Shown one piece after another: positions 26,392 to 35,743 of a stretch of 64,000 nucleotides of DNA. The first letter of the stretch is position 1. Each line of letters begins with the position of its first letter. The stretch is from Alienimonas californiensis. Lineage in GTDB: Bacteria; Planctomycetota; Planctomycetia; Planctomycetales; Planctomycetaceae. The stretch is taken from contig NZ_CP036265.1 in the NCBI RefSeq assembly GCF_007743815.1, positions 1,576,501-1,640,500 on the forward strand, written 5' to 3'. A program made the position numbers and the translations under genes. Below the pieces are notes generated by a model that did no database searches, was not told the origin of the DNA, and saw nothing but the letters and a program-made list of their open reading frames with translations.

Positions 26392-27414
26392 TCACCCCTT
26401 ACCCGAGTCCGCCTGTCGCTGTTGCCACGCGGCGGCGCCCATGACGGCGGCTTCGTCGCCCAGTTCGGCGGGGACGACGTCGAAGGCGCCGCGGAAGGCG
26501 GGCATGACGGCAGCCAGGGCGGCCTTCTTCACCGCGGGCACCAGCAGTTTGGGCATCGCCTCGACCAGCCCCCCGCCCAACACGACCACGTCCGGGGCGA
26601 GCAGGTTCACCACCCCGCCGATCGTCGTGCCGATGATCTCCGCGGCGTCGAGCAGGATCCGACGGACGGCGGGGTCCTTCTCCGCGCTCTCGGATAGGGC
26701 GCCGCTGCGGATGTCCGTCAGGTCGGTGCCGGTGTTCTTCATCAGGTGCGGCGCCTGCCCGCGGTAGGCGGCGAGGGCGGCCTGGCCGGCGATCGTCAGC
26801 TTGCTGGCGACGGCCTCCAGCGTGCCCCGCTGACCCAGCCCGCTGCGGGGTCCCAGCGGGTCGACCGGCATGTGGCCGATCTCCATGCAGCTCATTTTCG
26901 CGCCGCGGAAGATGGCGCCCTCGTAGACCAGTCCCCCGCCGATGCCGGTGCCGGGGAACACGCCCAGCACGCAGCGTTTCTCCTTGCCGGCGCCGAACTT
27001 CCATTCGCCGTACACGCCGGCGTCCACGTCGTTGCAGAGGGTGACGGGGCAGTCGAAGGCCTCGCCGAGCAGCTTCGTCAGCGGCACGTCCTTCCAACCG
27101 AGGTTGGCGGTGTTCAGCAGCACGCCTTTATCGAGATCGGTGACCCCCGGCGCCCCCACGCCGATGCCGATCACCTGCTGGGCGGTGACGCCGGCGTCGT
27201 CCAGGCAGTCCTGGATGGTGGCGATCATCCGATCGACGCCCGCCTCGCTGCCCAGGTGCCCCTTGGTTTTGCGGCGGTCCTTGCCCAGCAGCTTGTAGTC
27301 GGCGTCGAAGGCGCAGGCGTACATCTTCGTCCCGCCCAGATCGAATCCGATCCGCACGCCGTCGCCGGGAGCGTCCGCGGCCGGGGGCGTGTCGGATTCG
27401 GGGGAGTCGGTCAT
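26392..27414 (-). CDS. ROK-family sugar kinase (glucokinase-like)
   Basis: 340 residues. ROK landmarks: RIGFDLGGTKMYACAFD (phosphate loop), QVIGIGVGAPGVTD, LCNDVDAGVYGEWKFGAGK, VLGVFPGTGIGGGLVYEGAIFRG and EIGHMPVD. Such proteins phosphorylate glucose, fructose or N-acetyl sugars with ATP. The family zinc motif CxCGxxGCxE is replaced by RSGLGQRGTLEAVAS: the glycines and glutamate are kept but all three cysteines are missing. This may make the enzyme zinc-independent. There is no N-terminal winged helix, so it is a kinase rather than a NagC-type repressor. It probably forms an operon with the downstream Ppx/GppA gene. Confidence 0.86.
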   Translation of the reverse strand: MTDSPESDTPPAADAPGDGVRIGFDLGGTKMYACAFDADYKLLGKDRRKTKGHLGSEAGVDRMIATIQDCLDDAGVTAQQVIGIGVGAPGVTDLDKGVLLNTANLGWKDVPLTKLLGEAFDCPVTLCNDVDAGVYGEWKFGAGKEKRCVLGVFPGTGIGGGLVYEGAIFRGAKMSCMEIGHMPVDPLGPRSGLGQRGTLEAVASKLTIAGQAALAAYRGQAPHLMKNTGTDLTDIRSGALSESAEKDPAVRRILLDAAEIIGTTIGGVVNLLAPDVVVLGGGLVEAMPKLLVPAVKKAALAAVMPAFRGAFDVVPAELGDEAAVMGAAAWQQRQADSGKG

Positions 27415-27727
27415 GGGGTCGGGGCGGCGTCGTGGAAGGGCGGGACGGAGACCGCGAGTCTATCGCCGCCCCCGCAGCGCTTCACCGCCGCCGCCGGACG
27501 AACGACGAACCGACAGGCGACAAATCGGCAAAAAATTCGGCGGCTTTGTGAATTCGCCCCCCGCGGGGAGTGGACAGGCGCGAATCCCCCGCAACCATAG
27601 GGAACGCCCCCTGAGGAACGGGGGGGCAAATGCGGTTCGGGGACCCCTCCCCGCTGCCGCCGGCCCGCTCACAACACGCGCTTCGCCCCGCACCCGCACT
27701 TTCGATCGCCCTCCAAGGACGGACCCG
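27415..27727. other. Divergent spacer upstream of csrA
   Basis: 313 bp between the ROK gene and csrA. A short AT-richer stretch near 27515-27555 is the most promoter-like part, but I see no clear hexamer pair. The region 27560-27720 is GC-rich without a gene. Confidence 0.5.
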
Positions 27728-28141
27728 ATGCTGATCCTCTCCCGCAAACTCGGTCAGTCGATCCGGCTGCCGGAGCAGAACGTGACGGTGCACGTGGTCG
27801 CCGTCACCGGCCGCACGGTGCGGCTGGGCGTGGAGGCCCCGCCGGAGGTGACGATCCTTCGCAGCGAACTGGATCGGAGCGAACTGGACGCGGCGCCCGC
27901 CGCGCCGCCGCCCCCCCCGACGGTCGCGCCGCCGCGGGACCTGCCGCCGTCGCGCGACCTGGAAGAGTTGTGCTCCGCGTTGGATCGGCTGGCGGACCGA
28001 CTGTCCGCGGCGGAGCGGGACCTCGCCGCCCGGGACGCCGGCCCAGGCTCACTGGCCGACCTGACGGAGGAGCTGGAGCAAACCCGGCGGACGCTGGCCC
28101 GCATCGCCGGTTGCGGCGGCGCGACCTCGCTGGCCTGCTGA
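27728..28141 (+). CDS. csrA: CsrA-family RNA-binding regulator with long C-terminal extension
   Basis: Post-transcriptional regulator that binds GGA motifs in mRNA leaders. Residues 1-50 follow CsrA closely: MLILSRKLGQSIRLPEQ, VHVVAVTGRTVRLGVEAPPE, VTILRSEL. The two RNA-contacting arginines are present (Arg6, Arg45). The ordinary protein ends at 60-75 residues; this one has 137. A proline-rich linker (about 55-78) is followed by a predicted coiled coil (about 82-128, LEELCSALDRLADRL...LTEELEQTRRTLARI). The core is certain. The extension could add oligomerisation or partner binding; its function is unknown. Monocistronic. Confidence 0.88.
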   Translation: MLILSRKLGQSIRLPEQNVTVHVVAVTGRTVRLGVEAPPEVTILRSELDRSELDAAPAAPPPPPTVAPPRDLPPSRDLEELCSALDRLADRLSAAERDLAARDAGPGSLADLTEELEQTRRTLARIAGCGGATSLAC

Positions 28142-28270
28142 ACCCGCCGCGTCTCGCGGCCGACGCTCGCCGTCCGGCCCGTCGGGGCGGGGGACGTCCG
28201 TCAGTCGCGGGCGAATACTCCATCGGCTACGGTTCGGCGGTTCGCTGATACGCTCTCGCTCGCCCCGCTC

Positions 28271-28468
28271 ATGACCTTCCTCCCGCGCCTCCCCGCTGCC
28301 GTCCGGCACTTCGTCGCCCTGCCCGCGTTGCTGTGGGCGGCGACGCTCACCGTCCCCCTCGCCGGCTGCGGCGGCGGCTATGAGGACGGCGTGGCCGACC
28401 CGATGTCCGAAGAGGCGGCCCTCGCGGAAGAAGAGGAAATGAGCCGCCCCCCCGGGACCGACGGCTAA
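28271..28468 (+). CDS. Small lipoprotein of the DUF1559-associated type
   Basis: 65 residues with a basic start, a hydrophobic stretch (about 14-30, VALPALLWAATLTVPL) and a lipobox LAGC at 29-32, then a short acidic tail (EDGVADPMSEEAALAEEEEM). It should be lipidated and held at the membrane surface. It resembles the lipoprotein at 48791-48967, which also has GCGG..EDG and a Glu-rich tail. It converges on a DUF1559 gene, with a terminator hairpin at 28573-28598 between them. Confidence 0.72.
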   Translation: MTFLPRLPAAVRHFVALPALLWAATLTVPLAGCGGGYEDGVADPMSEEAALAEEEEMSRPPGTDG

Positions 28469-28572
28469 GCGTCGCTGCGGCCGACTGACCCGCGTTGCGC
28501 CGGGACCCCCGCGTCGCGACGGGTCGACGTCGCGAGAAGTCGTCGCCCGGTCGCGGCCCGATCCATCAAAAA

Positions 28573-28598
28573 CGCCCCGGCCGTTCCCGGCCGGGGCG
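28573..28598 (-). terminator. Rho-independent terminator of DUF1559 gene 1
   Basis: Arms CGCCCCGGCCG (28573-28583) and CGGCCGGGGCG (28588-28598) have a 4-base loop. The five A residues at 28568-28572 give a U-tract on the minus-strand transcript. Confidence 0.85.
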
Positions 28599-28635
28599 TC
28601 GTTCGTATCGCGGGTCCGAGGCCGTCGGTCGCGGC

Positions 28636-29745
28636 TCAGTAATCGTCCGGCACTTCGCCGCCGGCCCGGGTGCCCAGGGCGCCCCAGGTGCCGTAGGGGC
28701 TCTTCCCGCTGGTCGGTTCGCCGGCGGTCAGGTTTCCGGTGTCGATCGTTTCCGAGATGAAACTGACGGAGCCGTCGCCGAAGAGGAATTGGGCGCCGCC
28801 GGTGTGGTAGCTGCCGGCGCTAATGACGCCGTCGTCGGAGGAGTCTGCGTTGTCGGCCTGCATACAGCTGGGGCCGTTGGGGGGCAGGGTGGTGTAGAAC
28901 CCGGTTTGGGAGGGGTCGCCGATGTTCCAGTAGTTGCCCCGCTGGTGCAGGTTGGTGATGTCCGGGTGATAGAAGCCGGGGTTATCGGGGTCGGCGGCCT
29001 TTTTGAGGCATTCCGGTCCGGGGCTTTTCACGACGTCGGCGTAGGAGATGGTGTGTCCGCCGCGGGCCTTCACCGTAATGAAATTGCGGGAGCCGTCGTC
29101 CCGGCCGTTCTCCCCGACCAACAGCGTGCCGGTGGTGCCGTCGCGCAGGTCACGAAGCCCCCGCCAGACGCGATAGCCGAAGGCGCCGCGGTTGTGCTTG
29201 CTGCCGCCGGAGTCGTTGCTGCCTTCGCCGTTGTCGCCCCAGCAGGCGCTGTAGTTGGTATCGCCCGCGCCGCTCACCGGGGCGCCGTCGGACGGGCAGA
29301 GCAGACTGGCGATCGTCGTCTTCCAAGGGCCGTAGCTGCCGTTCCAGGGCTCCGGCCCCATCGCCGGCCACGCCGGGTCCTTCGTGCTGCCGTCCGCATT
29401 CACGGCGAGGGGCCTGCTGATCTGATTCCACAGCGCCGTCTGGTCGAGATACGGCAACAGCGGCGGGATCCAGCCCAGCCGGTTCGAGTTTCCGCCGGTT
29501 CCCCCGGTGCCGGCGCGGCCGGCGGGGAAGATCTTATAGGTGCTGTGATAGTTGTGCAGGGCCAGGCCGAGTTGCTTGAGGTTGTTCTGGCACTGGCTGC
29601 GGCGGGCGGCCTCGCGGGCCTGCTGCACGGCGGGCAGCAGCAGGCTCACCAGGATCGCAATGATGGCGATGACCACCAGCAGCTCGATCAGCGTGAAGCC
29701 GCGACGGCGGGACGGGGACGCGGTCCCCATTGAAGGACGATGCAT
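28636..29745 (-). CDS. DUF1559 pilin-like secreted protein, copy 1
   Basis: 369 residues. Type IV pilin-like N-terminus: short basic leader, then [20 protein letters not shown] with the processing Gly-Phe and conserved Glu5 of the mature protein. It continues into the DUF1559 (SBP_bac_10) region [27 protein letters not shown]. The C-terminus has the H-X-G-G-x-Q-F/DGSV motif ([25 protein letters not shown]) and ends [20 protein letters not shown]. Probably exported and assembled by a type II/IV-pilus-like pathway; the function of the family is not established. It is paired with lipoprotein genes on the opposite strand. Confidence 0.9.
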   Translation of the reverse strand: MHRPSMGTASPSRRRGFTLIELLVVIAIIAILVSLLLPAVQQAREAARRSQCQNNLKQLGLALHNYHSTYKIFPAGRAGTGGTGGNSNRLGWIPPLLPYLDQTALWNQISRPLAVNADGSTKDPAWPAMGPEPWNGSYGPWKTTIASLLCPSDGAPVSGAGDTNYSACWGDNGEGSNDSGGSKHNRGAFGYRVWRGLRDLRDGTTGTLLVGENGRDDGSRNFITVKARGGHTISYADVVKSPGPECLKKAADPDNPGFYHPDITNLHQRGNYWNIGDPSQTGFYTTLPPNGPSCMQADNADSSDDGVISAGSYHTGGAQFLFGDGSVSFISETIDTGNLTAGEPTSGKSPYGTWGALGTRAGGEVPDDY

Positions 29746-30026
29746 CAGAGCCTGTGATTGGGAGAGGGACGCGGCGTCGAGAGGCGGCGCCGTGGTGACC
29801 CCAGACGGGGTGGAGTTCGTCGATGGGACGAACTTGCGAGCCTAGCCGAAACCCATCGGCGAGTTCTACCGGCAAAGGCCGGTCGGCAAGTTCCCAGGGC
29901 TCGGCCCGGGGCCGCAGCGGTTTCGCGGCGGCGGTCGCCCGGTCCGGGGGCGGCGGATAAGCTCGTCGCCGACGGGCGGACCGCTCGGTTCGCTCTCACC
30001 AATGTCCCCGCCTTCCCGAGACCCCG

Positions 30027-30200
30027 ATGCCCCGTTCCGCCTCCGATCGCTCGCTCCTGCGTGGTTGGGCCTTCGCCGCGCTCGCGCTCGCCCCGTTAAC
30101 GTTTTCGACCCTCACCCTGACCGGCTGCAGCGAAGATCGCGGCGGGGAGACCGCGCCGGAGGAAGTGGAACCCGACGGCCAGAGCGAACCCCCCGCCTGA
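30027..30200 (+). CDS. Small lipoprotein paired with DUF1559 genes
   Basis: 57 residues, ATG 30027. Leader MPRSASDRSLLRGW, hydrophobic stretch AFAALALAPLTFSTLTL, lipobox LTGC (Cys34), then a short acidic, proline-containing tail (SEDRGGETAPEEVEPDGQSEPPA). A mutated paralogue of exactly the same length lies at 31729-31902. It lies 281 bp divergently from DUF1559 copy 1 and converges on copy 2 across the hairpin at 30261-30299. Too short for a family assignment; the call rests on signal, lipobox and paralogy. Confidence 0.75.
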   Translation: MPRSASDRSLLRGWAFAALALAPLTFSTLTLTGCSEDRGGETAPEEVEPDGQSEPPA

Positions 30201-30260
30201 GCCCGCCCGCCGGGCGGCCCGCCTGCCGGGCGAGCCGTCGTCGAGACGCCGACGCGCAGC

Positions 30261-30299
30261 ACGCCGCCCCGGGGAACGCACGGTTCCCCGGGGCGGCGT
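30261..30299. terminator. Bidirectional hairpin between lipoprotein gene and DUF1559 copy 2
   Basis: Perfect 17-base arms, ACGCCGCCCCGGGGAAC (30261-30277) and its complement (30283-30299), with a 5-base loop. There is no clear U-tract; the position between two convergent stops suggests it ends both transcripts. Confidence 0.7.
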
Positions 30300-30335
30300 G
30301 GGCGTGAAAACCGCGTCGCGGCCGCGGCCGGGCGA

Positions 30336-31526
30336 TCAGAAGTCGTCCACGACTTCGCCGCCGGCCCGACTGCCCAGGGCGCCCCACGTGCCGTAGGGGC
30401 TCTGGCCCTTCAGGGGGTTCGTGGCGCTGAGGTTGCCGGTGTCGATCGTCTCGGAGATGAACCGGACCGAACCGTCGCACAATGCGAACTGGGCGCCGCC
30501 GGTGTGGTAACTGCCGGGGCTGAAGAAGCCGAGCCCGGTCACGAACGCGTGCCATGCCGTGGAGGACTGCTGGCAGCTGGGGCCGTTGGGCGACAGGATC
30601 GTGTTGAACCCGGTGGCGGAGGCCCCGCCGGCGGACCAGTGGTCGCCGCGGTAGCGGGCGTAGGTGTAAGACCCGCTGGAGGTGTTGTACGTCCCCGGCA
30701 CGTTGGGATCTTCGGCGATGTCCAGGCAGGTGGCCTTGGGGTCGGTGTAGGCGTCGGGCGTGGTATTGTCGCCGTTCACCGGCGTCATGGGGGCGCCCAT
30801 CAGGTAGCCGCCCTGGAAGGATTCGGCCCCGTTGTCGCGGCCGATCTCGCCGATCAGCAGCGTGTTGACCGTGCCGTCCCGGGCGTCGGCGAGGCTGAAG
30901 TGCTTCGGGTTGCCGCCGCGGACCCCCGCGAACATGCCGCGGGCCCGACTCATGTTCGTGGAGTTATTCCCGGCGCCGTTATCGCCCAGGTTCCCGGCGT
31001 AGTTGGTGTCGGCGACGCCCGCAGGTTCCGCGGAGTCGGAGGGGCACAGCAGCGAGGAGATCTGGTTCTTCCACGGCGGATAGCTGCTGTAATCCGGGTA
31101 GGAGCCGCCCGCGGGGTAGGGCGGGTCCTGGACGGTGCCGTCCGGCAGGACGGACATCGGCTTGCTGATCTGGTTCCACAACGCCGTCTGATCCATGAAG
31201 GGCGTCAGCGGGACGATAAAGCTCAGCCAGCCCTCGTTGCTGCCGTAGGGGCGGGCGCGACCGCCGCCGTCGTCCGACCCGCCTTTGGAGGTCGGGAAGA
31301 CCTTGTAGGTGCTGTGATAGTTGTGCATCGCCAGCCCCAACTGCTTGAGGTTGTTCTGGCACTGGCTGCGGCGGGCGGCCTCGCGGGCCTGTTGCACCGC
31401 GGGGAGCAGCAGGGAGACCAGGATCGCGATGATCGCGATCACCACCAGCAGTTCGATCAGCGTGAAGCCGCGACGGCGGCTTCCTTCAGCGAGAGAGTTC
31501 CCCGGTGCGGGGCGAAGAATGGACAT
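30336..31526 (-). CDS. DUF1559 pilin-like secreted protein, copy 2
   Basis: 396 residues from ATG 31526 ([27 protein letters not shown]); a longer frame to 31625 is less likely because it adds an implausible leader before the pilin signal. The architecture is as in copy 1: [54 protein letters not shown], then a beta-rich body and C-terminal [28 protein letters not shown]...[21 protein letters not shown]. The body is more diverged between copies than the ends. A lipoprotein relic lies divergently upstream. Confidence 0.9.
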   Translation of the reverse strand: MSILRPAPGNSLAEGSRRRGFTLIELLVVIAIIAILVSLLLPAVQQAREAARRSQCQNNLKQLGLAMHNYHSTYKVFPTSKGGSDDGGGRARPYGSNEGWLSFIVPLTPFMDQTALWNQISKPMSVLPDGTVQDPPYPAGGSYPDYSSYPPWKNQISSLLCPSDSAEPAGVADTNYAGNLGDNGAGNNSTNMSRARGMFAGVRGGNPKHFSLADARDGTVNTLLIGEIGRDNGAESFQGGYLMGAPMTPVNGDNTTPDAYTDPKATCLDIAEDPNVPGTYNTSSGSYTYARYRGDHWSAGGASATGFNTILSPNGPSCQQSSTAWHAFVTGLGFFSPGSYHTGGAQFALCDGSVRFISETIDTGNLSATNPLKGQSPYGTWGALGSRAGGEVVDDF

Positions 31527-31728
31527 CGTGTTCCTCTGCGGAAGGAGAGAACCCAACGAGTGGGATGGGTGACGCAGCGACCAGGAGCGGTCGAAATGAC
31601 CGAGCCGCCGCGGGTCCTGAAGCAAAACGCGTCAACGCATTTCGATTCATGGGACCAAAGAGTACCCAAAAGTCAATCCAATATCAGGGGGTGTTTGTCC
31701 GAATCGGTCCGCCCGCCGATTTCGGAGC

Positions 31729-31902
31729 GGAGCGGCGGGCGTCGGCGACCGTTCCCGGAAGCGGCGTTCGACGGTTGCGGCTCTCGCCCTTGCTCCACGG
31801 GCGTTTTCGACCGTCGTCCTGACGGGGCGCTCCGGCGATCGCGGCGGTGTGACCGTTCCCGATCCGGTGGCGGATGAGGAGGTCGGCGACCCGAACCCCT
31901 GA
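31729..31902 (+). pseudogene. Relic of the small lipoprotein gene
   Basis: Read in frame, this stretch aligns without gaps over 58 codons with the gene at 30027-30200, including the stop position: GDRS (DRS in both), AALALAP, FST, LTG.S.DRGG. The ATG is replaced by GGA, no in-frame ATG, GTG or TTG is found back to 31681, and the lipobox cysteine is Arg (LTGR, TGC to CGC). It therefore can be neither started normally nor lipidated. It keeps the genomic slot between DUF1559 copies 2 and 3 and is followed by the hairpin at 31951-31982. Confidence 0.8.
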
Positions 31903-31950
31903 TCTGACGAAACCCCGCCCTGCATGACGGCGGAGACGCGGATCGAAAAA

Positions 31951-31982
31951 ACCGGCCCGGGGACGTGCGTCCCCGGGCCGGT
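31951..31982 (-). terminator. Terminator of DUF1559 copy 3
   Basis: Arms ACCGGCCCGGGGACG (31951-31965) and CGTCCCCGGGCCGGT (31968-31982). The A6 run at 31945-31950 gives a U-tract on the minus-strand transcript. Confidence 0.85.
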
Positions 31983-32037
31983 CTGCGGTTTGGAACGTCG
32001 CCGTTCCGTGTCGTTGCCGGGACGGGCCCGGACAGGA

Positions 32038-33216
32038 TCAGAAGTCGCTGACGACCTCGCCGCCGCCGCGGGTGCCCAGGGCGCCCCAGGTCCCGTAGGG
32101 GCTGGGCCCCTTGGTGACGTTGGCGTTGAGGGAGGAGTTCTCTAGGTTGCCGGTGTCGATGGTCTCGGAGATGAACCGGACCGAACCGTCGACCAGCGCC
32201 ACCTGGACGCCGCCGGTGTGGTAGCTGCCGGCGGAGTAGATGCCGTAGCCGTCCTGGATGCCGTTCCACGAGTCTCCGCCCGGGCCGCAGCTGGGGCCGT
32301 TCGGGGGCAGGATGGTGTGGAAGCCGGTCGCGGCGACGCCGCCGGCGGTCCAGTAGGAACCGCGATTGTTCGTGTAGGTGCCGGTCCCGCCGTAGGTGCC
32401 GGGGAGATTCGGGTCGTCGACGGCCTGCAGGCACTCGACGTACGGGTCGGAGTAGCCGTTGCCGCCGGCGATCGTGGCCAAGCTCACGCCCCGCATATAG
32501 CCGCCCTGAAAGGCCTGGTTGCCGTTGTCGCGACCGATCTCGCCGATCAGCAGGGTGTTGACGGTCCCGTCGCGAGCGTCGCCGATGCTGAACTGCAGGC
32601 GGCGGTCGCGTACCCCGCGGTCGCCGGCGAACATGCCGCGGGCGATGGAGAGGTTGACGGTCCGGCCGCTGCGGCCGTTGTCGCCCCAGTTCCCGCCGTA
32701 GTTGGTATCGGCGACGCCGGTCGGTTCCGAGCCGTCGCTGGGGCAGAGCAGGGACGAAATCTGGTTGCGCCAGGGTCCGTAGTTGGAGAAGTCCGGGTAG
32801 GCGCCGCCGGGGGCGAACGGCGGGTTCTGAACGGAGCCGTCGGGCTTCACGGCCAACGGCCTGCTGATCTGGTTCCACAATGCCGTCTGGTCCATGTAGG
32901 GCAGCAGCGCGATGATGAAGCTGGACCAGCCCTCGGCGCCGTGCGTTTCGCGCGGCGTGGAGCCGTTGTCGTGCGACCCGCCCTTGCCGGCCGGGAAGAC
33001 CTTGTAGGTGCTGTGATAGTTGTGCATCGCCAGCGCCATCTGCTTGAGGTTGTTCTGGCACTGGCTGCGGCGGGCGGCCTCGCGGGCCTGTTGCACCGCG
33101 GGGAGCAGCAGGGAGACCAGGATCGCGATGATCGCGATGACCACCAGCAGTTCGATCAGCGTGAAGCCGCGGCGGCGAACCGTCCGTACGTTGGGCGGCA
33201 GGGGGGCGGAGGGCAT
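32038..33216 (-). CDS. DUF1559 pilin-like secreted protein, copy 3
   Basis: 392 residues, ATG 33216. N-terminus [33 protein letters not shown]. The DUF1559 core starts [42 protein letters not shown]. The C-terminus is [34 protein letters not shown]...[21 protein letters not shown]. It is closest to copy 2 in its middle part ([26 protein letters not shown] and [21 protein letters not shown]), pointing to tandem duplication. No lipoprotein gene is found upstream of it, in contrast to the other copies. Confidence 0.9.
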   Translation of the reverse strand: MPSAPLPPNVRTVRRRGFTLIELLVVIAIIAILVSLLLPAVQQAREAARRSQCQNNLKQMALAMHNYHSTYKVFPAGKGGSHDNGSTPRETHGAEGWSSFIIALLPYMDQTALWNQISRPLAVKPDGSVQNPPFAPGGAYPDFSNYGPWRNQISSLLCPSDGSEPTGVADTNYGGNWGDNGRSGRTVNLSIARGMFAGDRGVRDRRLQFSIGDARDGTVNTLLIGEIGRDNGNQAFQGGYMRGVSLATIAGGNGYSDPYVECLQAVDDPNLPGTYGGTGTYTNNRGSYWTAGGVAATGFHTILPPNGPSCGPGGDSWNGIQDGYGIYSAGSYHTGGVQVALVDGSVRFISETIDTGNLENSSLNANVTKGPSPYGTWGALGTRGGGEVVSDF

Positions 33217-33298
33217 GAAGTGCGTCCGGGGTCGGAAGGGAAGAGTGGACAGAGAAGGCTGTGCGGGGGTGGAAACCCGGACGGGTCACCGCCTCCGG

Positions 33299-33346
33299 AG
33301 AACCGAGCAACGTCAGAACCGAGCAACGTCAGAACCGAGCAACGCC
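33299..33346. repeat. Three tandem copies of a 16-bp unit
   Basis: The unit AGAACCGAGCAACGTC is repeated three times with at most one change, in the region upstream of DUF1559 copy 3. The count may vary between strains. It is too short and spacer-free to be a CRISPR. Confidence 0.85.
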
Positions 33347-33523
33347 CCCAGAAAGGGGACTGTTCGATTCTATCCGACCAATCTACAAAGGCCAATGCGA
33401 TTCTTCGCCACCGCCGGCCGGGGCGAACCGGAGCCTGCGTTAGGGACGGGGCGGGTACGGGGCGTTCCTCCTCTGAAGCCGTCCCTGATGCGTTCACCCC
33501 GCCGGCGCCGTCCGGCGGCAGGA

Positions 33524-33668
33524 GGGATTCTGCACCAGGCGACTCCCCGCGGGAGGGGTCTGGTGCGGGCGGGGTGGGAACTCCCCAGCCCTGTCCGCCG
33601 GGTCGTGAGCCGTCCGCAACGCGGTCCGCGACGGTTGCCGGGCGTCAGGGAGTCGCCCGCAGAATCCC
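33524..33668. repeat. Inverted repeat element
   Basis: GGGATTCTGC (33524-33533) pairs with GCAGAATCCC (33659-33668), and GGCGACTCCC (33538-33547) pairs with GGGAGTCGCC (33648-33657). The roughly 100-bp centre has further short stems. The plan resembles the nested palindrome at 19931-20061. Confidence 0.75.
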
Positions 33669-33674
33669 CCCGCA

Positions 33675-33698
33675 GAGCGTGCCCGGCTGGGCACGCTC
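33675..33698 (+). terminator. Short perfect hairpin upstream of xylB
   Basis: GAGCGTGCCC-GGCT-GGGCACGCTC followed by CGGTTCTTTCGG. It lies 106 bp before the xylB start; it could be a terminator for an upstream transcript or part of the xylB leader. Confidence 0.4.
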
Positions 33699-33804
33699 CG
33701 GTTCTTTCGGCCACGGTTCCGGGCCGGGCGGGGCGGCGGGTAGAGTGGGGCGTTCCCGCCCGTCGGGGCCTTCCCGTTCGTCGTCCGCAGCCGAGAGCCC
33801 GCCC

Positions 33805-35307
33805 GTGTCCGTCTTCCTCGGGATTGATATCGGCACCAGCGGCACGAAAACGCTGGCCGTCCGGGGCGACGGTACGCTGCTGGGCAGCGCCGCCGTGGAG
33901 TACCCCCTCCTCACCCCCCGCCCCGGCTGGAGCGAGCAGGACCCCCGCCACTGGGCCGACGCCGCCGTCGCCACCGTCCGCCAACTGGTGAACGACGGCT
34001 CCGTCGATCCGGCCGAGGTGCAGGGGATCGGCCTGTCCGGGCAGATGCACGGCAGCGTCTTCCTCGACGCCCAGGGCGAAGTCATTCGGCCGGCCCTGCT
34101 CTGGAACGACCAGCGCACCGCCGCCCAGTGCGAGGCGATCACCGACGCCGCCGGCGGCCGGGAGGAGCTGATCCGCATGGTCGCCAACCCGGCCCTCACC
34201 GGGTTCACCGCCCCCAAAATTCTCTGGCTGCGGGACGAGGAGCCGGAGCGGTTCGCCCAGCTCAAAACCGTCCTGCTGCCGAAGGACTACGTGCGGTATC
34301 GCCTCACCGGGGAGTTCGCCACCGAGGTCTCCGACGCCAGCGGCACCCTGCTGCTCGACGTGGCGAACCGCCGCTGGAGCGACGAACTGCTCGCCAAACT
34401 GAACCTCGACCCGGGCCTGCTGCCCCCGGTGTACGAGAGCCAGGAGGTGACCGGCCGCCTCACCGCCGCCGCGGCCGAGGCGATGGGCCTGCCGGCCGGC
34501 GTGCCGGTCGTCGGCGGCGGCGGGGATCAGGCCGCCGGCGCTGTGGGCAACGGCATCGTCCGTTCCGGGGTGGTCAGCGCCGCGCTGGGCACCAGCGGCG
34601 TCGTCTTCGCCCACAGCGACGAAATGCAGTTCGACCCCGCCGGCCGGGCGCACACCTTCTGCCACGCCGTGCCGGGCAAATGGCACGTGATGGGGGTCAT
34701 CCTGTCCGCGGCGGGCAGTTTGCAGTGGTTCCGCAATCAATTGTGCATGGACCTCGGCGACTTCGCCTTCGACCGCATCACCCAGCGGGCCGAGGAGATC
34801 CCCCCCGGCTGCGAGGGGCTGTACTTCCTGCCGTACCTCTCCGGCGAACGCACCCCCCACGCCGACCCCCACGCCCGCGGCGCCTGGGTGGGCCTGAACC
34901 TCCGCACCGACCGGGCCGCCCTGGGCCGGGCCGTGCTGGAGGGCGTCACCTACGCCATGCGGGACAGCCTGGAAATTATTCAACAGCTGGGCGTGCCGAT
35001 CGGCGAGGTCCGCCTCAGCGGCGGCGGCGCGAAGAGCCCCTTCTGGCGCCAATTGCAGGCCGATATTTATCACGAACCCTGCACCGTGACGAACGCCCTG
35101 GAAGGCCCCGCCTACGGCGCCGCCCTGCTGGCGATGGCCGGCACGGGCGAATACGAATCGGTCGAAGCCGCCTGCGACGCGACCATTTCCGTCACCGAGC
35201 GGATCACGCCGAACGAAGCCGTCGCCGCCCAATACGACGCCCTCTACCCGGCGTACGGCCAGTTGTATCAAGCCCTCAAACCGCACTTCGCCGCGGCGGC
35301 GGAATAG
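33805..35307 (+). CDS. xylB: Xylulokinase (FGGY carbohydrate kinase)
   Basis: Phosphorylates D-xylulose with ATP, feeding the pentose phosphate pathway. 500 residues from GTG 33805 (the open frame runs far upstream but has no kinase similarity). Landmarks: [17 protein letters not shown] (phosphate-1), [15 protein letters not shown] (the GQMHG substrate signature of xylulokinases), [36 protein letters not shown] (catalytic Asp), [16 protein letters not shown] and [20 protein letters not shown] (adenosine motif). Length and motif order fit XylB rather than glycerol or gluconate kinase. No xylose isomerase gene is nearby. The downstream spacer is filled with repeats. Confidence 0.92.
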   Translation: MSVFLGIDIGTSGTKTLAVRGDGTLLGSAAVEYPLLTPRPGWSEQDPRHWADAAVATVRQLVNDGSVDPAEVQGIGLSGQMHGSVFLDAQGEVIRPALLWNDQRTAAQCEAITDAAGGREELIRMVANPALTGFTAPKILWLRDEEPERFAQLKTVLLPKDYVRYRLTGEFATEVSDASGTLLLDVANRRWSDELLAKLNLDPGLLPPVYESQEVTGRLTAAAAEAMGLPAGVPVVGGGGDQAAGAVGNGIVRSGVVSAALGTSGVVFAHSDEMQFDPAGRAHTFCHAVPGKWHVMGVILSAAGSLQWFRNQLCMDLGDFAFDRITQRAEEIPPGCEGLYFLPYLSGERTPHADPHARGAWVGLNLRTDRAALGRAVLEGVTYAMRDSLEIIQQLGVPIGEVRLSGGGAKSPFWRQLQADIYHEPCTVTNALEGPAYGAALLAMAGTGEYESVEAACDATISVTERITPNEAVAAQYDALYPAYGQLYQALKPHFAAAAE

Positions 35308-35357
35308 CGACCGGGAGGGGATGTGACCGCTCTTCTCCCCAGCGTCCGCAGTCCTGT

Positions 35358-35533
35358 CCCCCCTCTCCCCCTTTTGGGGGAGAGGGGTCGGGGGTGAGGG
35401 GGCAACGGCGCCCGATCGCCGTTCACCGTCCGGCTCGCTCTTCCGCCGGCTGGGCCGTCACTGCACGAGCGGAGACGGGTGAACCGTTCGCCCCCCTCAC
35501 CCCCGGCCCCTCTCCCTCAAGGGAGAGGGGGGA
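35358..35533. repeat. Composite dispersed repeat, copy
   Basis: A TTTT-loop hairpin and GGGGGTGAGGGGGC, about 115 bp of middle part (including AACGGCGCCCGATCGCCG and GAGCGGAGACGGGTGAACCG), then CCCTCACCCCCGGCCCC and a CTCAAG-loop hairpin. Confidence 0.8.
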
Positions 35534-35574
35534 AGAGTGCGGCGAACCTTGCTCGGGCTTTGCTGATCCGTCCT

Positions 35575-35743
35575 CCCCTCGCCCCCTTTTGGGGGAGAGG
35601 GGTCGGGGGTGAGGGGGCAGCGACGCCCGAAGACCGTTCACTGTCCGCCCGCTCTTCTTCAGGCGTCTCACCGCAGAGAGCGGTCGCGGGGGAACCGTTC
35701 GCCCCCCTCACCCCCGGCCCCTCTCCCTCGAGGGAGAGGGGGG
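35575..35743. repeat. Composite dispersed repeat, tandem neighbour
   Basis: Same plan and orientation as the copy 40 bp upstream: TTTT-loop hairpin, GCAGCGACGCCCG, a middle part, then CCCTCACCCCCGGCCCC with a CTCGAG-centred hairpin. Confidence 0.8.

Larger units (their letters stand above)
33217..33804. other. 588-bp spacer with tandem and inverted repeats
   Basis: Between the divergent DUF1559 copy 3 and xylB. It holds a three-copy 16-bp tandem repeat (33299-33346), an AT-richer patch at 33360-33410 suited to a promoter, an inverted repeat (33524-33668) and a short perfect hairpin (33675-33698) just before xylB. No gene is credible. Confidence 0.6.

Noticed and set aside
33299-33346. CRISPR-like repeats
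   Set aside because: Units are 16 bp, directly abutting, without spacers, and no cas gene is present.
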